A stretch of 64,000 nucleotides of DNA, from assembly GCA_900548385.1 (NCBI GenBank), contig URKJ01000019.1:21815-85814 (forward strand). Reading direction: 5' to 3'. Position numbers and translations under genes: made by a program. The number at the start of each line of letters is the position of its first letter. The stretch's first letter is position 1. The notes beneath the pieces are model-generated. The model saw nothing but the letters and a program-made list of their open reading frames with translations, ran no database searches and had not been told where the DNA came from. This DNA comes from an uncultured bacterium (GTDB taxonomy: Bacteria > Verrucomicrobiota > Lentisphaeria > Victivallales > UBA1829). Positions 1 through 7,650 of the stretch are shown here, piece by piece.

Positions 1-879
1 AAAATTTCCGTTTATGAGATCAACAGCGAAAACGACGATAAAATGGGCATCGACTTTCAGGCGTGGAAAAACAATCAGGGCGTCGATCTCTTCTCGTTCG
101 GCGGACGTTACCGCGACAACTGGGCGGCGGCATACGGCGGGGCAATGGGAAAAACCGGTTCCGAACGCACCAGTTTCTACAACTTCAACCCGAAATGGAA
201 CACCCGTTACATCGACTTCCTGACCAGTATCGGCAAAGCGAAAGTCGCCTATACCGGGGAACTCTGCATCCGCAACAACACTCCGGCAGCGCTGGAACGC
301 AAAACGCAGCTGTTTTATGTCGATACCTCCAAATCGGCGGCTTCGGGCACACTGGAAGGACTCGGTCCCTACGAACTGCTCTCCGCGTTGATCGGCAAAA
401 TCGAAGAATCCGCAGACCAGATTCCCGTCGGACGCGGGGAACTGCAGATCGTGGAAAAATTCACGGGATTCGGCTTCTCCATGAAAGTGGAAAACGCATC
501 CGTCAATCTGTTGGAAACACGCTTCCGCATCTCGCTCAGCAACTCCAGCCTGCTCGGTTTTGAATCGAACGGAACTCCGCGCATTTCCTCGAACAGCGTG
601 GTGACGCAGGAAGTCAGCCTTCCTCACGGGACAAACAGTTTTGTTATCGGCGGACTCAAGAAGCAGGAGGTCGTCAAATCCGCTACGGGCATTCCGTGGC
701 TGATGGATATTCCGTATCTCGGTTATCTCTTCTCCAGCGTTTCCAGTTCAACCAAACATTCGGAACTGGTTCTCGTCGCCCAGTGTGAATGGGATGCACC
801 GACCGATGCGCCGGATCAGCCCGCAATGAGCAAACCGTATAAACTCCACAAGCAAACCACCGGCAACACAACCCCGTGA
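1..879 (+). CDS. Secretin (type II/III secretion outer-membrane channel), 3' part
   Basis: The reading frame is open from base 1, so the N-terminal part lies outside the window; about 292 codons are visible. The C-terminal part carries the secretin signature: 'GTNSFVIGGLKKQE' followed by 'GIPWLMDIPYLGYLF' and a last beta strand 'ELVLVAQCEW'. Secretins form the multimeric outer-membrane gate of type II secretion and type IV pilus systems. A polar 25-residue tail follows the barrel, perhaps a pilotin-binding or flexible end. A lipoprotein gene starts 8 bases downstream, so the two are probably co-transcribed. The relation to the pseudopilins found throughout the window is inferred. I am confident of the family, not of the exact system. 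Confidence 0.88.
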   Translation, partial: KISVYEINSENDDKMGIDFQAWKNNQGVDLFSFGGRYRDNWAAAYGGAMGKTGSERTSFYNFNPKWNTRYIDFLTSIGKAKVAYTGELCIRNNTPAALERKTQLFYVDTSKSAASGTLEGLGPYELLSALIGKIEESADQIPVGRGELQIVEKFTGFGFSMKVENASVNLLETRFRISLSNSSLLGFESNGTPRISSNSVVTQEVSLPHGTNSFVIGGLKKQEVVKSATGIPWLMDIPYLGYLFSSVSSSTKHSELVLVAQCEWDAPTDAPDQPAMSKPYKLHKQTTGNTTP

Positions 880-887
880 GGTAAACC

Positions 888-1343
888 ATGAATACAACCA
901 TCCATATTGCCACCGCTCTTTCCGCTCTGCTCCTGTTCAGCGGATGCCGCACAATTCCCGCAGAAACTGCGCCGCCGCTGTCCGCCGGAGAACAGGAACA
1001 GCTGAAAGCCGCCTCGCAGCGGATCGGCGCCAACATTCTGACCGCATTGCAGAAGAACGATTATCCTCTTCTGCTCTCCAATATTCCCGGCGAACTCCGG
1101 ACGCAGATCACCCGCAAGGATTTTGAAACTTCACGGAAAAATTTCGAACAGCAGTTCGGAACTATCACCGGCTTCCGCTATCTCGCCGACTTGAAAACGC
1201 CCGCCGTTACGAATATGGTGTGGATCGTTGCGTTTGAACGGAAATCATCCACGGGCAGCACGGTAACACGGGAACTGCTGTTCCGCCTCGTGACCGCACA
1301 GGTCGACAACGCCCCCCGTGTTCTGAGCTACGGATTCTTCTGA
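888..1343 (+). CDS. Small lipoprotein following the secretin
   Basis: A 151-residue protein with a lipoprotein signal: hydrophobic stretch 'ALSALLLFSGC' with the lipobox cysteine at about residue 20. The rest is soluble, with an alpha-helical segment (residues 32-60) and a beta-rich end. A GAGG ribosome site sits 6 bases before the ATG, and only 8 bases separate it from the secretin stop. Known pilotins are small lipoproteins that help secretins reach the outer membrane, so a pilotin-like role is possible, but I see no pilotin family motif. Its last 16 bases overlap the tail of the convergent glycosidase gene. Confidence 0.75.
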   Translation: MNTTIHIATALSALLLFSGCRTIPAETAPPLSAGEQEQLKAASQRIGANILTALQKNDYPLLLSNIPGELRTQITRKDFETSRKNFEQQFGTITGFRYLADLKTPAVTNMVWIVAFERKSSTGSTVTRELLFRLVTAQVDNAPRVLSYGFF

Positions 1344-4300
1344 TTCTCCGTCATGCGGAAATCAAGCTGATCCAACAGGACGCGTCCCGGTTTGCGCCGT
1401 TCCAGAAGAAACGAGATTCTGCCCGTTCTCTTTTCCAGCGCGGGCCACTCCCGGACATCCTCCGGGAGAGTCACCTCAAACGAATACCGCTTCCAGTCCG
1501 GGGTCAGAAGAAACGTTTTCCGTTTCTGGAAATGCTTCCATTTTTTACCGTAGTTCGGCAGATCAAATACTGCCGACAGCTTGACGGGCCCTTCACTCTT
1601 TGCCCAGAATGCCAGCCGGTATGTTTTTCCCGGCAGAACCGGCAGAGGGGCGGAGTTGATCCCCGCCTCAACCGCGCCCTCCTTCTGACACAGAGCAAGA
1701 CTCCGTTTTCCCGCATAAAAACCGGAGGCAGGTACGACAAACGATACAGCTTCCTTCTGTTTCCAGTCTCTCATCCAGTCTCCGGGAAGCCGTCCGTCCG
1801 ACTCGAAATCGTGATTCGGAAACAGGTTCTTCCGCAAATCGTCATTGCTCAGGCGTTCCAGGCAGACCTGTTCCACGCGGAGAACTCCGGAACCGGTACG
1901 CGGCAGATAAAGAGAAAAGTCAACCTTATCCGAACTGCCGGAATGGAAACTGACACTGCGCGGAGCTTTCGCCGCGGCTGGATTCCAACCGATATAAAAC
2001 GGTTCCCCGCCATTGAGACGAATCATCACTCCGGTTTTCAAGCAGTCCGCATTCTCCGACGATGCAATCCAGCGGAGACGGTAATAACTGTCCGGGCGGA
2101 CCGGGGCACTTCCACTCAGGTGAGCGGTCCGCTTCCCGTCATACCGGATTTCGTACACTCCGGGCGAAACGGTTTTCCAACCGCCTCCGGGCTTCAGAAC
2201 GGAAGCTCCGGAAACCGCCGATGATGCGGGAAGCTCTGCATCATCCTCTTTCACGATTCCGAAAACCAGACGGTCCCGGTATGCGAACTCCGCACCGAAC
2301 AACAGTGCGGAACGGTCTGCGATCCGGTCGCCGGAAGCATCGTTGATCTTGATCTCCAGTCCGAATTCGGTTCCCGTCACCCGCTCCGGCAGTTCCAGCC
2401 GGACACGGCAGGAGTCCGGAGCGGCAGCAACCGTACAGGGAACCTGTTCCGGCGTCAGCCCGTAAGTATTCTTCCAGACAATCACCCGTCCGCTCTTCCA
2501 ACGGGGCATAACGAACAGCCGTATCATTCCCGGATGCCAGGCGTTCGGATGATATTCCGGCAACAAACGGGGTGCGGGATCAAGAAAGAACTCCACACAA
2601 TCCTGTTCCCACAGCTGCCGCTTGCCCGGCGCACCGGAATCCGTAACATCCCGGATCAGGAATTCAAACACGGTTTTCCCATTCTCCCGGAAAATACGTC
2701 CGTCCGCGCTCAGTTTTCCATCGGGACTTTTCATCGTGAACGGCTTCCGGAAACACTGAATACGGCTCCGGTGGATTTTCAGCGGGACCTCCCGGCTTTT
2801 TTCGCCGACGTAAAGTTTCAAAACAGACGGCTCTCCGGTTTCCGTCTCCCGAACCGGAAGCTCCACAGTCCGCGCCTCGCCTCCATCCAACGTAAACGGA
2901 ACCGGAGCGACAGCCGAAAGCCCTCCGCTGTTAATGCCGAGAAAGCCGGCAACCGGCGCTGTGGTCCGGTTGCGCAGCCCGACCCACAGTGTAAGTTTAC
3001 CGTTCCCGGAAACCAGACGCGCTTCCGGCGATGCGGTAACGCTCCGTTCCCAGGAGATGGAGAGAGTTTTCAGACGCTTGATAAACTCCGCTTCCGTAAG
3101 TTTTCCGGGTTTCAGATAGAACGGAACCGGACCGGCATCCCTGATTCCCGCAGGAACCGGATTGCCGAACAGATCATACACCTCAAAACCGGAAAGATCG
3201 AATTTCAGGAACTTCTGTTTCCGGAAATTCCATACCGCCGCGACAGGCGCACCGTCTTTGCGGTAAACATAGCAGACAATCCCTTCCGGGAACTGGAATT
3301 TATGCAGGGCCTCCGCCCCCTCGAAGAAACGCGCCAGCGCATTGTACGCGGGGACCAGCGGAGAGGGATAGAGCTCCGGACGGGACGTAACGTGTTCATA
3401 GCCGGGAATCAGCAGTTCTTTCCACAGCTGATCTTCGTGAAGCGGATACGACTGCTCCACCCCTTCTCCCAGATCGACCAGAAAACGCCACGCGGCATGG
3501 TGCGCAGACGCATCACCCGAAGCGAAGTAATTCTTCATTTCCGGACCGTCGAACAGATAGTAAAGCTCCGTATTCCAGACCGGAGTTTTCCGGTTGTGTT
3601 TCCGGATCAGTCCTTTCAGCGATGCAATCTGACGGTCCGCGGGTTCCACTGAACCGAGTTCCCTGCTCGCATACGGATGAAATGAAACCGCATCCGCAAG
3701 CTCCAGCCCGCCGAGCTCGAAACAGCGCCGGGCGAACAGTCCGATGTCCTCCCCCTTGTCGCTCGTTGAACAGAAACCGACGATACGGGCGCGCGGATTC
3801 TCTTTCCGGATTTCTTCATACGCCGATTTCAGAAAACCGTTATACATTTCCGGTGATACCTGAAACTGCGCTTCATTGAAGATCTCATACTGCATGATCC
3901 GCTCGCCCGCCTGTTTCACAATGCTGTTCACATAACGCCGCCAGACCGCATCCGGAGGAATCAGCATCGGATGACCTTTCGATACTGTTTTCCCTTTGCG
4001 GGCGATCTGTTCAAACCAGAGCGGATAGGCTTTCGGCGCCCATGACGCGGTATTGATGTAAAAACAGTTTCCGCCGAGAACAGGGAGATAGGATATTCCG
4101 TGTCCATTCAGCAGTTTCAAGCCAAGTTCCAGCCAACGGAAATCAAACTTTCCCGGTTCCGGCTCCACATAATACCACAAATCGCCGCAGTCGTGTCCAC
4201 GGAGGACCCGGCATCCGGTATGGGACAGAAGACGGAATTTCTCCTTTGCCGACGCATTGGAAACCTGCAGACCGGGCGGTTCCTCCAAACGTCCGCGAAT

Positions 4301-5209
4301 GTCGATCCCGCCGTTGAAACCGACGCAGAACCGCTTGCTGTCATACGGTCTGCGGTCCAGTTTGCCCACAACCGCAAAATATCCGGGAAAAAACCGGAAC
4401 TCTCCGGGATCCGCCGATTCGATCCGGAATGATCCCATGCGCGCAAGCGGAATCTCCACCGTAAAACTCTGCACCTCCCCCGGATTGATCCGGCAGGGAA
4501 ATTCCGCCGCCGGAACGGAAGTCCCGAAATAATCATCCGTCATGACAAGCCGGACCGTTTTTTCAAATACGGAATCACCCGTATTGCGGAGGCGGACCGT
4601 ACACCGGCTCTTCCCCGTTTCCCCCGCAACGTAAAGCCTGCTGTCGGCAGTGATCCCCATTTCCACCCCGGTAAACCGTGTGTCCTTCCCGGACGAAACC
4701 GAAAGATCATCCAGCCATATCGTCAGTTTCCGGGCGGGAACAAAAACTTTGAGATGATACATCCCGCCAACGTCTTTTGTATTCAGCGGAATTTCAAAAC
4801 GGGTCCACCCGCTCCCCGCCTTTACGGAACCCGTTACGCTGTGCGGTCCCCTCGCGATCGTCCGGTTGATCAGGTCAATCCGGACCGGCTGCCGGTCTGC
4901 GGAACATTTGATTGCTCCGCGCAGATAATAAACGGTGTCCGGTTTCAAACGGAATTCGCGGGAATAGACGATGCCGCGCTCCGCATAAGGATTTTCAACC
5001 CGCAGCGCCTGACGTCCGGCAAACCGTTCCGCCGGATCCGCAGCCAACGGACGGAAATCCAGTTCCGGGTTCGTATCGGGACGCTGAAAACGTTCCAGAG
5101 CGAATCCGCACACTCCCAGTTCAAAATCTCCGTTGAAAACCAGATTTTCCGCATGGAGCAGACCTCCGGACAATACAAACAAAGCCAGAATTTTATTCAT
5201 CCTTCTCAT
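1328..5209 (-). CDS. Large secreted clan GH-A-like glycosidase with carbohydrate-binding modules
   Basis: 1293 residues with a signal peptide (MRRMNKILALFVLSGGLLHA). Order of parts: an N-terminal jelly-roll binding module starting 'NLVFNGDFELG' (about 22-170), a beta-sandwich linker, a TIM-barrel (about 295-700), a CBM9/DOMON-like module with 'WEQDCVEFFLDP' (about 820-990), and a final CBM4/9-like module starting 'NLFPNHDFESDG' (about 1130 on). The barrel has a probable acid/base Glu in 'EIFNEAQ' (about 443) and a nucleophile Glu in 'VWNTELYY' (about 546), the clan GH-A pattern seen in GH39 and GH5. The substrate is unknown. The ATG at 5209 has GGAGG 7 bases upstream and is preferred to the inner ATG at 5200. 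A pseudopilin gene lies 33 bases upstream in the same operon. Confidence 0.82.
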   Translation of the reverse strand: MRRMNKILALFVLSGGLLHAENLVFNGDFELGVCGFALERFQRPDTNPELDFRPLAADPAERFAGRQALRVENPYAERGIVYSREFRLKPDTVYYLRGAIKCSADRQPVRIDLINRTIARGPHSVTGSVKAGSGWTRFEIPLNTKDVGGMYHLKVFVPARKLTIWLDDLSVSSGKDTRFTGVEMGITADSRLYVAGETGKSRCTVRLRNTGDSVFEKTVRLVMTDDYFGTSVPAAEFPCRINPGEVQSFTVEIPLARMGSFRIESADPGEFRFFPGYFAVVGKLDRRPYDSKRFCVGFNGGIDIRGRLEEPPGLQVSNASAKEKFRLLSHTGCRVLRGHDCGDLWYYVEPEPGKFDFRWLELGLKLLNGHGISYLPVLGGNCFYINTASWAPKAYPLWFEQIARKGKTVSKGHPMLIPPDAVWRRYVNSIVKQAGERIMQYEIFNEAQFQVSPEMYNGFLKSAYEEIRKENPRARIVGFCSTSDKGEDIGLFARRCFELGGLELADAVSFHPYASRELGSVEPADRQIASLKGLIRKHNRKTPVWNTELYYLFDGPEMKNYFASGDASAHHAAWRFLVDLGEGVEQSYPLHEDQLWKELLIPGYEHVTSRPELYPSPLVPAYNALARFFEGAEALHKFQFPEGIVCYVYRKDGAPVAAVWNFRKQKFLKFDLSGFEVYDLFGNPVPAGIRDAGPVPFYLKPGKLTEAEFIKRLKTLSISWERSVTASPEARLVSGNGKLTLWVGLRNRTTAPVAGFLGINSGGLSAVAPVPFTLDGGEARTVELPVRETETGEPSVLKLYVGEKSREVPLKIHRSRIQCFRKPFTMKSPDGKLSADGRIFRENGKTVFEFLIRDVTDSGAPGKRQLWEQDCVEFFLDPAPRLLPEYHPNAWHPGMIRLFVMPRWKSGRVIVWKNTYGLTPEQVPCTVAAAPDSCRVRLELPERVTGTEFGLEIKINDASGDRIADRSALLFGAEFAYRDRLVFGIVKEDDAELPASSAVSGASVLKPGGGWKTVSPGVYEIRYDGKRTAHLSGSAPVRPDSYYRLRWIASSENADCLKTGVMIRLNGGEPFYIGWNPAAAKAPRSVSFHSGSSDKVDFSLYLPRTGSGVLRVEQVCLERLSNDDLRKNLFPNHDFESDGRLPGDWMRDWKQKEAVSFVVPASGFYAGKRSLALCQKEGAVEAGINSAPLPVLPGKTYRLAFWAKSEGPVKLSAVFDLPNYGKKWKHFQKRKTFLLTPDWKRYSFEVTLPEDVREWPALEKRTGRISFLLERRKPGRVLLDQLDFRMTENQKNP

Positions 5210-5242
5210 GATTTATCCTCCTCTTTTACGGCATGGTACAAT

Positions 5243-5980
5243 TCAGAATACGGCGGCTCCGGACTCGAAGCCGACATAGTTTCTCAGGAATCCGAACGAG
5301 TCATTTCCTCTCATCATCGCCGGACAGCGCATCCCCTGAACATGTCCGTCCAGAAACTGCACATTCGTGCGACCCGGATAAAAAAGCGGCGGATTCGGGG
5401 TGTCATATTCAAGCTCCGCCCCGGAACGGTCGTCCGGTCCGCCATGGCGGAAAGCAAAGTTGTAAATATTATTGATCCGGTTCATCGTACGGTTCGTATC
5501 GCCCATAAACGGCACCGAGGAAACGGAACGGATCATCGTGATCTTCCGGATCATGTTCTGATCGCCGGCTGTTCCCGACGACCGGTACCAGCCGCTGACA
5601 AACAGGTTGATTCCGTAATGATTCCACCCCCAGGTCCCGGTTCCGCCGTTTTTTTCCGCCGGACAGCGGAAAGTGGAAGCCCCGGCCGGAGTCTTTGAAC
5701 ATTTCACGCCGAACCGGACAAGCTGAAACGACCAGATGTCCTCATCCTTCCACCCGTTCTCCTCCACCGCTTTGGAGGTCTGCGGAATCAGCCAACCGTC
5801 ATACGCATCGGCATACATCTGAACCGCATGTCCGATCTGGCGGAGATTGTTTCTGCACGAGATGTCATATCCTTTTTCCCGCGCGGCATTCAAAGCCAGC
5901 AGCAGAAGAGCCGCAAGAATTGCAATAATGGAAATCGTTATCAACAGCTCTATCAAAGTGAAATTTCTTGTCCGGATCAT
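5243..5980 (-). CDS. Pseudopilin with prepilin leader and H...DGH C-terminal motif
   Basis: 245 residues. It begins MIRTRN then 'FTLIELLITISIIAILAA', the class III/IV prepilin N-terminal helix with Glu at +5. Further on are 'ISCRNNLRQIG' and 'FRCPAEKN', two cysteine motifs shared by the other pseudopilins here, and 'FRHGG' with 'VQFLDGHV' near the end. The residue before the mature Phe is Asn, not the usual Gly. The ATG at 5980 has GGAGG 5 bases before it; an upstream in-frame ATG at 6013 lacks one. It is the first gene of a two-gene operon with the glycosidase downstream. Such proteins belong to type II secretion or type IV pilus-like fibres at the inner membrane. The link to export of its neighbour is inferred. 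Confidence 0.88.
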   Translation of the reverse strand: MIRTRNFTLIELLITISIIAILAALLLLALNAAREKGYDISCRNNLRQIGHAVQMYADAYDGWLIPQTSKAVEENGWKDEDIWSFQLVRFGVKCSKTPAGASTFRCPAEKNGGTGTWGWNHYGINLFVSGWYRSSGTAGDQNMIRKITMIRSVSSVPFMGDTNRTMNRINNIYNFAFRHGGPDDRSGAELEYDTPNPPLFYPGRTNVQFLDGHVQGMRCPAMMRGNDSFGFLRNYVGFESGAAVF

Positions 5981-6015
5981 GTTTTCCTCCTGTTGTTCCG
6001 TTGTTCTCTGCATAT

Positions 6016-6044
6016 ATTATACTCCAGAATGCCGAAAACAGCAA
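6016..6044 (-). promoter_or_regulatory. Sigma70-type promoter for the pseudopilin-glycosidase pair
   Basis: On the minus strand TTGCTG (6039-6044) and TATAAT (6016-6021) are separated by 17 bases, about 36 bases before the pseudopilin ATG. It is divergent from the fucosidase promoter. Confidence 0.65.
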
Positions 6045-6186
6045 GAGGGGAAAACGCCCTTTTTATATCCCGTTCCGAAAAAACAATATCTTTTTACCGC
6101 AAGAATTCTGAAATAAAGCATCACAGTAAAAATCCAAAACAGTGATTTTCTTCATAACAATTTCCGCTTTCTTCATAGAACGCTGC

Positions 6187-6215
6187 TTGCAACTTGCATG
6201 AATATATTCTATAAT
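6187..6215 (+). promoter_or_regulatory. Sigma70-type promoter for the alpha-L-fucosidase
   Basis: TTGCAA (6187-6192), a 17-base spacer and TATAAT (6210-6215). Transcription would start near 6222, just before a perfect inverted repeat. Confidence 0.7.
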
Positions 6216-6226
6216 GTATCCATAAA

Positions 6227-6245
6227 ATGCGCAAAAACTGCGCAT
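6227..6245. promoter_or_regulatory. Perfect inverted repeat, likely repressor operator
   Basis: ATGCGCA, five bases (AAAAC), TGCGCAT: 7-base arms with no mismatch. It starts 12 bases after the -10 box, the position of a roadblock operator. No regulator gene adjoins this locus, so the binding protein is unknown. Confidence 0.55.
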
Positions 6246-6268
6246 ACGAAACAAAAAAGGAAACCATT

Positions 6269-7576
6269 ATGGGAAAATTCGGAAAGGGCGATACCTCGTG
6301 GTTCGTCAAAGACAGGTTCGGCATGTTCATTCACTGGGGACTTTACTCCATGCCCGCGCGGCATGAATGGGTTCGTCACAACGAAGAAATCACGCACGAA
6401 GATTATCAGAAGTATTTCGACCATTTCAACCCCGATCTGTTCGATCCCGGAGCATGGGCGGAAATGGCGCGGAAAGCCGGAATGAAGTATTTCGTCATCA
6501 CCACAAAGCACCATGAAGGATTCTGCATGTGGGATTCGAAATACACCGATTACAAAGTTACCCGCACAAAATGCGGACGCGATCTTCTGCGGGAAGTGGT
6601 CGATGCTTTCCGCGCCGCGGGAATCCGCGTCGGGTTCTACTACTCCCTGATCGACTGGCACCATCCCGATTTCATCATTGACAACCGCATCGGGCCTTAC
6701 CGGAATCTCAGCGAGGAGGACCGCAGAAAAATGAACGAGGGACGCGACATGAAGCGTTATGCGCAGTACATGCGCGACCAGGTCCGCGAGCTCCTCACCG
6801 ATTACGGAAAGATTGACATCCTCTGGTTCGATTTCTCCTACCCCTCCCCCGACGGCAATCCCGAACACGGAAAATCCCATGTCGACTGGGAATCCGAAGA
6901 GCTTGTCAAAATGATCCGTTCCATTCAGCCGGACATCATCCTTGACAACCGCCTTGATCTCCCCGATGAAGGCGATATCCACACCCCGGAACAGTTCACC
7001 CCCGATGAACCGCTCAAAGATGCAAACGGCAATCCCGTCGTCTGGGAAGGCTGTCAGACATTCTCCGGTTCATGGGGCTATCACCGGGACGAACAGACCT
7101 GGAAATCGCCCAAACAGTGCATTGACATGCTCATCAATCACGTCTGTCGCGACGGCAATCTGTTGATGAACGTCGGGCCAACCAGCCGCGGTTATCTTGA
7201 CCTCCGAGCACAGAACTGTCTGAAAGCCTACGCGGACTGGATGTATTACAACAGCCGTTCCATCTACAACTGCGGCAGAGCTCCGGAAGGCATTCAGGCT
7301 CCCGCCGATACCCGTTACACTTACAACAGGGAAACCAATACCCTGTACCTGCATCTGATGAACTGGCCGTTCAAGCACATTCATCTGCCCGGACTCGCCG
7401 GAAAGATCGCTTACGCCCAGTTCCTGCACGACGGCAGCGAGGTCAGACTCCGTGAACCGCAGAAAACGGTTCACACCAATCTGAACAGTAAAACACCGGA
7501 CCAGGCAGTCACGCTGGAACTCCCCGTCATCAAACCGAATGTGGAAGTTCCTGTCATTGAACTGTTCCTGAAATAA
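6269..7576 (+). CDS. Alpha-L-fucosidase, GH29
   Basis: 435 residues, no signal peptide, so probably cytoplasmic. The N-terminus carries the GH29 start 'DRFGMFIHWGLYSMPARHEW', then 'YFVITTKHHEGFCMWDS' and 'GFYYSLIDWHHPDF'. The expected nucleophile Asp is D188 in 'IDILWFDFSY'. The enzyme removes terminal alpha-L-fucose with retention. I chose the ATG at 6269, preceded by AAGG at 8 bases, rather than the in-frame ATG at 6227, which lacks a ribosome site and lies in the putative operator. The gene is transcribed alone, divergent from the pseudopilin-glycosidase pair, and ends at a strong bidirectional terminator. GH29 assignment is firm; the natural fucoside is unknown. Confidence 0.93.
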   Translation: MGKFGKGDTSWFVKDRFGMFIHWGLYSMPARHEWVRHNEEITHEDYQKYFDHFNPDLFDPGAWAEMARKAGMKYFVITTKHHEGFCMWDSKYTDYKVTRTKCGRDLLREVVDAFRAAGIRVGFYYSLIDWHHPDFIIDNRIGPYRNLSEEDRRKMNEGRDMKRYAQYMRDQVRELLTDYGKIDILWFDFSYPSPDGNPEHGKSHVDWESEELVKMIRSIQPDIILDNRLDLPDEGDIHTPEQFTPDEPLKDANGNPVVWEGCQTFSGSWGYHRDEQTWKSPKQCIDMLINHVCRDGNLLMNVGPTSRGYLDLRAQNCLKAYADWMYYNSRSIYNCGRAPEGIQAPADTRYTYNRETNTLYLHLMNWPFKHIHLPGLAGKIAYAQFLHDGSEVRLREPQKTVHTNLNSKTPDQAVTLELPVIKPNVEVPVIELFLK

Positions 7577-7593
7577 ACCGGACTTCCGGAAAC

Positions 7594-7632
7594 AAAAAGG
7601 GCGGACATGGCTCAACCGTGTCCGCCCTTTTT
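7594..7632. terminator. Bidirectional rho-independent terminator
   Basis: Perfect stem AAAAAGGGCGGACA / TGTCCGCCCTTTTT around a short loop, giving a U tract on both strands. It serves the fucosidase and the convergent topA. Confidence 0.9.
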
Positions 7633-7650
7633 CCGTTCCGTTTTCCGGAA

